A DNA stretch of 64,000 nucleotides from Gavia stellata (Eukaryota > Chordata > Aves > Gaviiformes > Gaviidae), in contig NC_082637.1 of the NCBI RefSeq assembly GCF_030936135.1, forward strand, positions 45,473,821-45,537,820, read 5' to 3'. The notes under the pieces are model-generated. The model had not been told where the DNA came from. It saw only the letters and a program-made list of their open reading frames with translations, and did no database searches. A program made the translations under genes and the position numbers. This document shows, one piece after another, positions 40,931 through 51,149 of this stretch. The first letter of the stretch is position 1, and the number at the start of each line of letters is the position of its first letter.

Positions 40931-43109
40931 ATCTTCAAGTCTTTTTTCTAGTTTTACCACCTTCAGGGTGATGTTTGCTCTCACTGCATTACCAGAAAGC
41001 TACTTGTCTCTAGTGGTTTAGTTGTGGCTCCCCTTTAAGTAGTGGTTCATAGGAAGTATTTCCGCAGTTCTTTCCTACTTACTTTAATCTGTGAGAAAAA
41101 CCACGGAAGGATGGTCTTACCTTTATAAATAAAACTTATCTATGTAGAAATAAAGTCACAATTTATCACAGCAATTCTTTGTACAGCTATTGTTTTGTAA
41201 ATCTAGAATTCAAAGACTGAAAGCATCTAGCTGTGCCTGTTGAAAGAGCTGCTGTTTCCCCTGGTAGGCCAGCAATGATATCTCTTGGTGGAGCATTCCC
41301 CAGCTTTCATTTTGGCAACTTTGGTGGCCACAGCATACTACACTTTCAGTTTGTTATCCTCCCACATTCTCCCCCCAATCTATTTTGATAAAACACTAAT
41401 TTTAGGGTGGAAATAGATTTTTAACAGAATTTGGTATTTTACCAACATGTTTTCATGCCTGGTCATTTTTGGCATTGTCACGCAGAAATCTATGTGGGTA
41501 TGTCCCAACTCTTCTAAGAAATTATTACTGTACAACTCAGCAACACTCTTGTGAGAAAAGTCTTTGAGTTGCAGAAAAGACAGACTGACGTTTACCGCAA
41601 CAGGTGATAATACCCCTTTCCAGTCCGTGCTCTAGCCTTATTTAACACTTACCTGCAGCCTTAGGAGCTCAAGGTCTTACCTACAGAACTTTACTCTTCC
41701 AACACTATGGAATTATCTAATTTGCCAATTTGATCCAACCATATGGTTTTGTCTGAAACTTCTTTGACAACTTCTCAGTTTCCCATAATCACAGGAAGTA
41801 GAGACTTAAGGTGTCTGTGAAGTAATAAAGTCCGGTATATGCTCATATATGATTAGACAACTGTGAGCTTATTGTCATAAAATCACTAGGAGTATTATGA
41901 TTAGTATTTATTGCCTTAAAGAGATGATGTATTTGTGTTCATCCAGGAGAGAGAGAGGGAATTAGGCATATTTTTCAAAGTGGTAAGCAGACTTGGCAGG
42001 AGAACAGTAATGCAGGTTTTGCAGCAACTTCCAGGGTTTTGAAATTTTACTTCTGTCCTGCATTAAAGCCCTTTCTCAAGGTTTTTTGAAAATGGAATCA
42101 TATTGCAGCTTAGGCTGTTAATTTTTCTGTCTTTTTCTCTTAAACACTTTCCTCTAAATCCTTTAAAAATCCCAAACTGTTTTACCTCTAGAAAATTGTT
42201 CCATGAAATTTGTATCTTGCTATGCTTCTATAAATATTTCTGTTTAGAGAAATATTTTATTTTAAAGAAATTAGAACCCTTTTTTTTCCAATTTTGTATT
42301 ACTTGTAGACAAAATATGGTCCTTCCATGTTTTTATGCTGCATCATGTGTGTTTTTTATTCCTTGGGACTCTCTTGATCTTCCTTGCGTTTTATTTAGAA
42401 AGGACAAAGTGCCAGACTTGGTAAGGAGGAGATACATTCTCAGCATAAGAAATGTATCTATATAACAATTTTTCTTAAATTTCAAAAAAGTTTGGTTTAA
42501 ATATGGTAGCATGATTGGCAATATTTTCAATTATGTCTCTTTATCTCTTCTTTACTCATTGCCTTCTAAGGAGGTATAAATCAGTGTTTCAGCTAGGTAT
42601 GGCTATGACTTTCTTAGTAGGATGTTCTTTGAAAGCAAAACCAACCCTGCCTGTGACTATGCCAGACCTACGAACGCACCCAGTAAGAACTGGATTTTTC
42701 TGTAGCCCGAACAAATGCAAAAAGAACAGAGTGTGCTTTCGATTAGTAAGTGCCGTGTCAAATTGATTCCTGAGCACTTTCTAACTGTGTATTGACTAGT
42801 CGTTCTGTACCTTTGTAACAAAAATTCTGTAACCTTTCTTTCTTTAATTGACCCTGATTTACTCATTTCAAAATACTCAGCTCAGGCAATTAGATAAGAA
42901 AGGATTGACACCATCCTTTGATATAACGGTGCAGGGGTAAGTAAACAGCCTGCCAACACGAGGCAAGGACTGCCTGTCATTTACCAGGACAGAAGGAACA
43001 CAGCCTCAGAAACAGCAAGGGAAGAACATCATTATTAGGCCCAATTTCTCAGACCAGCCGCTCTTTGCACCTGCGAATACGTGATACACATAGGTAAGTC
43101 AGGCCCGCC
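40931..43109. other. Distal upstream region of NTRK2
   Basis: AT-rich up to the CpG island edge. Near its right end lie an acceptor-like CATTTACCAG (ending about 42,988) and a perfect donor ATAG|GTAAGT at 43,095. They bracket about 106 nt that might be an upstream 5'UTR exon. No coding sequence. Confidence 0.45.
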
Positions 43110-43638
43110 TCAACCTCGACGCGCGGAAATGGCAACTCCTCTCCTCCCCTCCTCCCCCCCAAAGCGGGCACCGTACTGGCCCTTAGAGCCGTCGGGGGTT
43201 AATTAGCCCCCCACGCTAATTGCAGCCGCTCCCCCCGGGCCGGGGCCGCGGTGGGGGCGCGGTGCATGGCGGCGGCGGGACGCGCGGTGGCGCCTGCGGA
43301 GCGCTCAGCGCCGGGCACTGCGGTTCTCCCGCGGACCGGCGTCGCTGCGGAGAACCCGCGCCCGGGGGGGCGGGGGAGACAAACGCAAAACAGCCCCGAC
43401 CGCGGAGCTGTTCTGGGAAGGACAAGGCGTTCTGGGGAAAGAACAAGCCGTTTTCGGGTCGCTGATCCGCCGCCTCCCGGGGCTCTTAACGACATCCCCG
43501 TTTATCACCCGATGGAGAGATCGCGCCCCGGCGGGGAGGCCCAGTGCCCCCCGGCAAGCTGTCCCCGACTGCGCCCGGCGGGGCGCACGGGCCGCGGGGC
43601 GCTCCCCATCCCGCGGGGTGCGGGCGCGCGTGTGTGCC

Positions 43639-43687
43639 TATGTGCGTGTACGCGTGTGTGCATGTGTGTGTATATGTGTGCGTGCGT
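43639..43687. repeat. Alternating pyrimidine-purine (GT/GC-rich) tract
   Basis: The 49 bases alternate pyrimidine and purine without a break, as a degenerate mix of TG, CG, TA and CA steps, with a further GC/GT stretch just upstream (from about 43,625). Such sequence can adopt Z-DNA under negative supercoiling. It sits in the NTRK2 CpG island, about 790 bp upstream of the start codon. Confidence 0.85.
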
Positions 43688-43737
43688 CTGAAGGCTCAGG
43701 CGCAGACTGCCTATTGGTATCTCCGCTTCGGCACCCT

Positions 43738-43810
43738 CCCTTCTCTCCCCCTCCCCCCTCCTCCCTCCCTTGTTGCTTTTGTCTTTTTTTTTTTTTTTTT
43801 TTGGTTTCAG
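43738..43810 (+). repeat. Polypyrimidine/T19 tract ending in TTTCAG
   Basis: A C/T-rich run leads into 19 consecutive T (43,784-43,802) and then GGTTTCAG. Structurally this is an excellent 3' splice-site tract, placed just before the CRE-like pair. It could be the acceptor of a downstream 5'UTR exon used by transcripts from an upstream promoter, or simply a low-complexity tract. Confidence 0.7.
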
Positions 43811-43841
43811 GCTCGTTTTGTGGAGTTTCTGCCCCTCTCTG

Positions 43842-43857
43842 CGTCAGCCCCACGTCA
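43842..43857 (+). promoter_or_regulatory. Paired CRE-like half-sites (CGTCA and ACGTCA)
   Basis: Two CGTCA cores lie 11 bp apart, start to start (43,842-43,846 and 43,853-43,857), about one helical turn. The second is preceded by A and followed by C (CACGTCAC), so it also contains an E-box-like CACGTC. Rodent NTRK2 promoter studies describe two CREB-responsive elements that mediate calcium and cAMP induction. Equating those with this pair is an inference from position and motif. Confidence 0.6.
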
Positions 43858-44301
43858 CTTTGCCGGCAGCTCCCCGGCTTGGGCTGGAGCAGGAGCCGGG
43901 GCTGCTTTATTATCAGCTGGAGGGAGGAGGAGACGGTGCGTAAAGCGGCGAGCACGGCGCCCCGAGCCCCGCCGCCGCTGCCGCGGGCTGCGCCTGCCTC
44001 CCCGCCCGCCCTCCCTCCGGCGGGCAGCGGCCGCCCGAGGCCCCGCAGGTAGGAGCGCAGCCTCCGCCACCTGCCCCCGCCGCTCCGCGCGTTTTGCAGC
44101 ATCATCGGGAGCCGCCGCGGGGGCAGGCGGCGCCGCTGTCCGCCCGCCCGCCGGGCCGGGGGCAGGTGCCGCGCCGCGCCGGCGGCCCCGCTCGCCCCTC
44201 TCCGCCCCAGTCCTGCCGCAGCGCCCCGGCTCCGGCTCTCGCCGCTCCGGGGAGCCCCCGGGCCGGCAGCGCCGCGGGGCGGCTGCGGCTGCGGCGCGCC
44301 T

Positions 44302-44307
44302 ATGTGA
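44302..44307 (+). promoter_or_regulatory. Start-stop upstream ORF (ATG-TGA) in the NTRK2 leader
   Basis: This is the only ATG between the GT-rich tract (ending near 43,690) and the main start codon, and it is followed at once by TGA. It lies 127 nt upstream of the main ATG. Minimal AUG-stop uORFs are known to stall ribosomes and lower main-ORF translation. The context is weak (C at -3, T at +4). The same bases also resemble a splice donor (TAT|GTGAGC), so it may act in splicing or not at all. Confidence 0.5.
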
Positions 44308-44428
44308 GCCGCGGCCGCGGGGTGCCCGCCCGCGCCGCGGAAGGCTGCGCACCCTCCGGGCGTGCGCCGCGGCGGCGGCGGGAGCAGGAGGAGGCCGTCG
44401 GGGCAGCGCTGGAGTGAGCGGGGGCGGC

Positions 44429-44637
44429 ATGGTGTCCTGGCGGCGGAGGCCGGGGCCCGGCCTGGCGCGGCTGTGGGGCTTGTGCTGCCTGGTGCTGGGC
44501 TGCTGGCGGGGCGCGCTGGGCTGCCCCGCGTCCTGCCGCTGCAGCTCCTGGCGGATCTGGTGCGCGGAGCCGGCGCCGGGCATCGCCTCCTTCCCCGTGC
44601 CGCAGCGGAGCGCCGAGGGCGACAATGTCACCGAGAT
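44429..44637 (+). CDS. NTRK2: NTRK2 coding exon 1: signal peptide and LRR N-terminal cap
   Basis: The exon encodes residues 1-69 plus two bases of codon 70. Residues 1-31 form a signal peptide: a basic MVSWRRR start, then a hydrophobic LWGLCCLVLGCW core and cleavage before Cys32. The mature chain opens with the LRR N-terminal cysteine cap, Cys32, Cys36, Cys38 and Cys45 in CPASCRCSSWRIWC, which folds at the start of the Trk ectodomain. An N-glycosylation sequon (Asn66-Val-Thr) sits near the exon end. The ATG has G at -3 and G at +4, a good Kozak context. The exon ends at a consensus GTGAGT donor (44,638). Without splicing, the frame hits TGA at 44,639-44,641, so intron 1 retention would give a 70-residue secreted stub. 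The reading frame is also open upstream at least to 43,544, which I attribute to GC richness. Recognition rests on close resemblance to vertebrate TrkB N-termini. Confidence 0.96.
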
Positions 44638-44993
44638 GTGAGTACGGCCCGGGCCCGGCCCGGCCCCAGCCCGGGCGCGGGGGCGGCGGGACGGAGCAGC
44701 CGGGGGACGCTGCGGGAGGGGGCGGCGGGCGGCGGGGAGCTTCTCCGCCCCGAAGGGCACTTGCTCCGCGGGCAGATGCGGTGGCTGGAAGCCTAAAAGC
44801 CCGGTGTGATTTAATTTGGGCGCGACTTCCAGGGATACCGCTGCGAGCCCATTTAGATGACACATCCTAATTGCCCGCGATGCGGTTCCCGGCGAGCGGG
44901 GCGGGCGGCGCGGCGGGAGGTCGGCGCGGGGCTCGCCGCCGGCCGCCGCGGGCCCGCGGGGCCGCTGGGGAGCGGGAGGGCGCGCTGGGGTGC
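44638..44993 (+). other. NTRK2: Start of NTRK2 intron 1, GC-rich
   Basis: This begins with the GTGAGT donor and continues CpG-rich. Around 44,810-44,875 there is a less GC-rich patch with TTTAATTTGG and CCTAATTGCC, homeodomain-like TAAT cores, which could be a small intronic element. There is no coding evidence. Confidence 0.5.
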
Positions 44994-45130
44994 CGTCTCC
45001 GGCCCCGTCTCCGGCCCCGTCTCCGGCCCCGGTCCCGGCCCCTGCCCCGGCCCCGGCCCCGGCCCCTGCCCCGGCCCCGGCCCCGGCCCCGGCCCCGGCC
45101 CCGGCCCCTGCCCCGGCCCCGGCCCCTGCC
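44994..45130. repeat. Imperfect GGCCCC hexanucleotide repeat in NTRK2 intron 1
   Basis: About 22 units of GGCCCC (GGGGCC on the minus strand), interrupted by GTCTCC, GGTCCC and CCCTG variants. The longest pure run is six CCCCGG units plus CCCC (45,069-45,108). The left end is a 12-bp higher-order unit (CCGTCTCCGGCC-like) repeated three times. All three + frames stay open through the repeat and would read Pro-Ala, Pro-Arg and Gly-Pro. The unit is the one expanded in human C9orf72, but nothing here indicates a pathogenic length. Confidence 0.92.
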
Positions 45131-45180
45131 GGGGGGCGCTCACCACACAGACCTCACCTCTGCGGCGGCAGCGGATCTGG

Positions 45181-48100
45181 AACGGAGGGGTTATTCTATT
45201 TATTTTTTGACTTTCGCTCCCGCAGTTTATTCCTGCGAACCAAGAGGTTTGGTGGGTGGCTTCCCCCCTGCCCCCAGATCTCTCCTATACTCTTTTTCTA
45301 TATATTTAATAAAAAAAAAGGGGGACAAAAAAAAGAGGCGGGGATGCGGCAGGGGACAGCAAACTATCTTCCCTGCCCTGGCCATAGGCGTGTGAGCCTG
45401 CTTTGCCCTTCTTAGTAAGGTGGCTGGAAGGAGAAAATACTGAGCCTGCAGAGGAATGAGCATCGTGCTGTCTCTAAGCAAGTGCTGGAGGATTAGGAAA
45501 CCGTCATTAATAGTGAGGAAGGTGCAAAAAGTTTTTTTTTTCTCTCTTACACATGCGTTGCTTCCATCCTCGTTTGCCTGCAGATGGGTGTGCGAATACT
45601 GTAGCTTTTTGTGTTCAATCCTGCATCGTTTCACAGCTCTGTACTTCGTGGCGTCCACCATATACGTTTCCTGAGAAAAGCTGCAAAGGCTCTCGCTGAG
45701 CAAAAAAATTTTGGATGCTGGACTTGCAGATGATAGATCTGGGGGAAAAAACCTTCTAAAGCTGTTTTGTCCATCTCCATATTTCCCAGTCCCTGTTGTT
45801 TCTGGATTGTTTCCCGTGGCATTTTTAATGTAAAAGATAACAGAGTATTTTCCCCATAATCTATACGATTTCTCACTGTTCACATTCTCCATGCTTTTTC
45901 TCTTTTTCAGCTTCCTTTAGAAACAATATAAAAATACTGTGAAATACTGTGTGATTTTAGATTAAATTTTAGCCTTTGGGCTGCCTTTCTGCAGTTTGCT
46001 GAAGTCGATTTGCTGCATTTCCCCGCATGTCTTTGGGGAAAAAGCTGGAGACGTTAATTTCTACTACTCATATATGGCCTACCTTTGGTAGATTTTTAGG
46101 ACCTATGGTAAAGAAACAGTCTTTCTGAGTTGTTACAGCAGTTACTGTTTCATATGTTTGTTTAATATTCTGTGGATTGCTTCATTAAAAAAAAATTGCT
46201 TTGAGCTATGCATCTGTGCTCATTTTCATAGTCTTTGCTAGCCTTATTATCCAGTACTTTCAATTTGGAGGTGACAGAGCAATTTCCCCCTAGAATTTAA
46301 ACTCTGTTTAAAAGGCCAGAGGAGAAAATACATTTGTAAATATGTATTCCAGCCATGATCAACTTAAAACATGTCCAGTCATTTTGCATTGATGCTTTTG
46401 ATTTTCAATTTCCTGTGTTTTTTGAGCATCACTGTCTTTACGGTTCTTTTCATTTTTTACTGTATCATTCTGTGACATTGCATGTTGTTGTGTTTGGTGA
46501 TCTAAAAATAGTTTTGAGTCATGGATTTCTCAGGAGATGCTGTTGCACGTATTTAAGATGGTCTTTTCATGCTTACTTTTAACATAAAACACAGAGGCCC
46601 TTTTATTAGTTTATAGGCATACATTAAAAATTGGACTGCGGTAGCTGTTACGTTCATTGTGGGAGCTCAGTAAACAGTAGATATGTAGGGAAGAGGTTCT
46701 AATATGGCAGGTACAGACTGTGGAAACATTTTTTAACACTGCACATCTTGCTTTATTCTAGCTAAGAAACAGGTTTAAGAGGCTGGGGCATTGCATTTTG
46801 CCTAGGAAGCTTCAGACCTGATTTTTCTTTTACATGCTGTATAGATACAGGAGCACAATTCCATTGGTCTCTGGTGGAATTACTCTTGGTATAAACAAGG
46901 TTGAGAAGAGCATAAGACAATTCATTTCTAGTAATTTATTCCCATATATTTCCTGAGTGTGTGTTGAAACCAGTTCTTCTTTTGTTGCTTATGTCCTGCT
47001 CTTGACGGGAGTGGATCCCGCAGCCCTAGGCAAAACATCCAGAGGTGCCCTGGGGCACGTGGCTTGAGTCAAGATCTGCACCTGGGCCATATGCACTGGG
47101 AGTGTTGGGATAACTGCATGGCTGGGGTGGGCATGTGGAACCCATGGTGGTGCAGAGGGTTGGCGGCAGGCCAGGTGGATGGCACCAAGCAGGCAGGGTG
47201 TGAGTGGGCAGTGAGGGTTTCCCTTTGGTTCCCAGAGCTAGGAGGGAGAAAGCTGGGGTGGTGCTGGTAGGGATAACAGAGCTGTGGTCCCACGCGCCAG
47301 GAAGCCTCCACCACTTGATACCTAGGTGCTTCAGCAATTTTTGGCCCATATTAAAGCTTAATAAACACTGTCCTCCCAGTCCAGCTATTTCGTGATTCCT
47401 GGATGGATGCCCCATCCAAATCTACTGAGAGCAGCAGAAAGACACGCAGAGCACTTCTGCATCAGCCCTGTGAGGGACAGCTGCTGAAACTTGGTGTGGG
47501 ACGGCATAGGAGTATTTATGCCTGGTGCTTTTCTTAGTCATTTTCCTCACTCTTTCCCTTCCCAGTTGTTTTTGCATAGTTTTCTATGAAGGTGAATAAA
47601 AGACAGATTCTGAAAACCCTCTGTCTCTAACAAGATTTTAGATTTGTCCAATTGGCTAGGGTGCTGACGTGGGCTGGGTTTTATCTGGAAAGCATGTGCC
47701 AGTGCTAAAATTACTTATCGTAAGAGCTTAATCGTAATAATTGTTTGGTAGTTTTGATATTATTAATGATAAATTGAACTCCAGAGTGAGATCCTGCATT
47801 AAAATCATGATAGCAGTCACTGAAGCTCACATTAGGAGCCAAGGACCAAGAGTGGTGAGAGTAAAATGAGTACATAAATATTGTTAAATGCGTGCATTGT
47901 AGGCACAATAGCAAATAAATAGTCCTTGGTGAGATCTACTCAAGCAAAAATATTAATAGGATAGTAAATGAGTAATTTTTAAAGTGTTCAGCACTTCTTG
48001 TAAAAGAACTGGCCTAATATCTTCTCATTAAGTAAAATGTATCGTTAGTATATCTTAGTGTATATGACTCTTCAAAGACTTTGATTTCAAAGTGTCTTCT

Positions 48101-51100
48101 TGCAGTGCAAGTATATTCCTGGCCTAGTTTCACACTTCTGGTATCAAAAAGATACAAGATCTGGTATCATCTCTAATGGGTTGACTTATGATTATTCAGG
48201 TGAATGGGGTTTGAAATTAATTGGTGTATTTCAGGAAGAACTGCTTGCCAACAAAATAGTAGGTGACTTTTAAGCTCTTGCCTATTAAAAGAGAGGTGAT
48301 TGTGTATTGCGTACATTTCAAAACCACAAAATAAATTTCTAATGCAGTTATATAAAGCACTCTGGAATTGTTAATAAATAAGACAGGATAAGTAATTTAT
48401 AGAGTAAATTATTTAACAAGTCATGTGAGCTTGTGCTAAAAAAAAGGCATGTTTAAATTCATATGAAGCTCAGAGCTGTTGGTATTTTGGGTCTCTTTCA
48501 TTTTAGATTTCTAGGCTGTTGTAAATTTAATATAATATAAAACTGTCCACAAGGCTCCTCAACCCCCAGCCCCTTCCTCCTCAAGACAACTTTTGGCTGT
48601 GCAGCATTGCATGGCTTGGCTGGATTGAAAAGTTATTTATGGTGACTTGGAATTGTACAGTAAGACACAAGGCATCAGGCTACTAACTATTAAAGGGGTT
48701 TTGGACAGTAGTGACGTAATAGCTGCTTTTAGGAATTTGTCTTTTTTTTTTTTAAAATCTTCTTTTAAAGGTCTGGGTAATTGGTTAAGGTGAAAGTAAG
48801 TGTTACGAAAATCAGTTTTGTAATTTCTAGGCTCTAAAACCATTCAACCATTGGGTTTTGTATATACTGGGGTTCTTTTTTTCCTCCCAGGAAACCTTTT
48901 GTATGGCTTCTTTTGGTCCTTGTCCTTCCTGTTGATGAGGACTGGTGGGGCTCCTCAGGGTCTCCACGGGGCCTGTCTCCGGCAGGCTGAGACAAAAGAG
49001 CTCATGCTGGAGGTGGGCAGCATCCTTCAGGACGCACTCAGCGCTGTGCAGGGTTGGGCTGGCAGAACACTGCCTCGCCCTCTATGTCTCTGGTCGCTCA
49101 AGAGTTTTCAGGGAGGTTTGGGATTTATATATTAAAATGAAAGCCATTTGTATGAATTCAAGGATTTGTTCTTGAATACGTTGTTTTCAAGAAACTTCCA
49201 CTTCTTTCCACGCTAATAAGAAAACAGAGGGCCTGGCAGTTCAGCCTGTGATATCTTTAGGATGGCATTTTCCAGTTTTCTCAGGTTCTATTTTTATTTT
49301 ATTATTTTTATGCTGACAGTGTAAGGGAGAAAGTAGCTTAGCAAGATTCTAGATCCCAAATCATTGTAAAGGAACAGCTTTTACATAACTAAACAAGGAC
49401 CTTATTTCTCCATTTTGGATTTCATTATAAGGTAAGAGGGAACCCTGCACCCCTTGTTCTCTTTGGATTGCAGTTCTCTCTCTCCCCTGTTTGTGATCTG
49501 TCACTGCAAGAATGTCTAACAATATGTCAATGAAGGTGGCCATTCAAATATCCTAGCCCAAGCTGGACGAGTGTAGCAGGAAATGAAGAGTAATAGATGA
49601 AAAATGGAGCAGAGCTCTAAAACCATCTCAATGCTTTATTGATGTTAAACGTATATATTTAGCTTGTTACATCTGAAAAACCCCTTGTTGAAAACTGTTC
49701 TTTAAAAAGTGAAGCACTGATTTTATACATTTATTAATTTAATTACATTTCAAATGGAGAAATAAATTCATAGAGGTTTGAAAGCCATATGCCTGTACTG
49801 CCTGGGTGGTGAATACGCTCTGTTACTGGACGCTGTTTGTGTTTGCTGAGATCTCTTCATCCAAATGTACATAGGCACATAGCTGCTATTAAAATCAAAT
49901 ATAATCAGTATGTACCTTAATTCCTGTTCGATTGTGAGCCTATATTTTCAGAAACTGCATAAAGCAAACCAAACTACTCCCCCTCCTGAAATATGCATAT
50001 GGAGATCCTGTTTCTTACATAGCTACTATTACCCATAACATTGTACAATCATAATGGACTTACAGGAAAGGAGCCATGCCATGGAAATTCTGTTGTGAAT
50101 ATGCAAATTTTTTTATTTTCATGGAAGAACATGATCTGCATTTAGTGCTGATCGTCAACAGAAGTTATAGCTGAAACTTAAACATATTTAATACCAGTTC
50201 AGCTATTCTTGTTTCTGGCTTGTGTTGTCATCAGTAGGATACATTCTTGAAGAACACATTTCAGGTCAATATTCTTTGGTTCCTAGGCAAGGCCTGAAGA
50301 AATGAGATTTTTTTTGCAGAAGTAAAAGAAGGTGGAACAAGGCAGGCCCAAGGCATTTTCAGAGGTGGTTTAAGAGATTGTAATCTCTGAATGGTGTGAC
50401 TTGAACCAGCCTTTTGCTAAGCCTGCTGGTCCTGATCCAGCAAGGTACTTAGATGCCTTTTATTTCAGGGGGAAGCTGAGGCTGAGATTCTGGCCTTGTT
50501 AAAGTCAGTGGCAAGACTGGATGGAATTACTGTTTCACCAGGGTAGAGTAGTTTAGGGGACACATGCGAAGGATGAAAAGAACTTTGATTCAAACGTTTT
50601 CCTGCCTGTTTTAAGTTTGGAAGAGGAGGGGTCTGTTGCTCTGTTATTTGATGTGTTTTTGACTTGCGGTTTTTCTTGATCTCAAGCGTTTTCCTACTGT
50701 GTGAAGACTAAATATGTTGAGCCAAGAGGAAGCTGAGATCGAGTATTTTAGAGGGGTCTTTTACAAAGTTTTAGATAATTCTGTATTGAAACGAACCTGC
50801 ACCGCCATGTGCAAAACAGTAGCAGCTGCAGTCACTACAGGAGCTTGTGCTGGATCCACAGAGGACGTATGGTTCACTGTATAGTTGTCTGATGTATAAA
50901 TAAAAAAAGGGCAATACGTTAATCGAAGTTAGTCCATTGCTGAAACAGAAAAGCAGTGAAATGGCAACACTTCCGAGTTCCTTATGGAAGAGTTTGTCGA
51001 CAGAGCTGTGGCTGGGGCTGGGCAAGTTACCTGTTTTTCCTCGGGGTTTGACAGTTGAACCAAAAGAAATCTTCCAGTTTTACATTTGAATGAAATTATT

Positions 51101-51149
51101 TTTACCTTTTTTGTTTCCTAACCATACATGTAAAAATAATTAAGGCTGT
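45181..51149 (+). other. NTRK2: NTRK2 intron 1, proximal part
   Basis: AT-rich intronic sequence with no recognisable exon or interspersed repeat. A GC-rich patch at about 47,020-47,420 gives a 129-codon minus-strand ORF with no recognisable domain, which I treat as chance. Simple A/T tracts occur (for example near 45,310 and 48,740). Confidence 0.6.

Larger units (their letters stand above)
43811..44428 (+). promoter_or_regulatory. NTRK2: Presumed NTRK2 5'UTR and proximal promoter
   Basis: This GC-rich segment lies directly upstream of the TrkB start codon. It contains paired CRE-like half-sites (43,842-43,857), a CAGCTG E-box near 43,914, a donor-like CAG|GTAGGA at 44,048, an acceptor-like TTTTGCAG ending at 44,099 and one upstream AUG at 44,302. 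I see no convincing TATA box, as is usual for CpG-island promoters. The split between promoter and transcribed leader is inferred, because no transcript data are available here. Confidence 0.65.
43110..45180. promoter_or_regulatory. NTRK2: CpG island over the NTRK2 promoter and first exon
   Basis: CpG dinucleotides and GC content rise abruptly near 43,110 and fall back near 45,180, in sharp contrast to the AT-rich flanks. The island spans the presumed promoter, the 5'UTR, coding exon 1 and the start of intron 1. Long ORFs on both strands inside it (up to 365 codons) are what GC-rich DNA poor in stop codons produces and are not separate genes. Mammalian NTRK2 has alternative promoters within a comparable island. 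Whether this bird uses the same start sites cannot be told from sequence alone. Confidence 0.9.

Noticed and set aside
43855..44865. 336-codon minus-strand ORF across the NTRK2 first exon
   Set aside because: It is antisense to a recognised coding exon in a CpG island and is low-complexity Ala/Pro/Arg/Gly. This is what stop-poor GC-rich DNA gives.
47026..47415. 129-codon minus-strand ORF in intron 1
   Set aside because: It lies in a locally GC-rich patch, overlaps other ORFs on both strands, and shows no domain or family resemblance.
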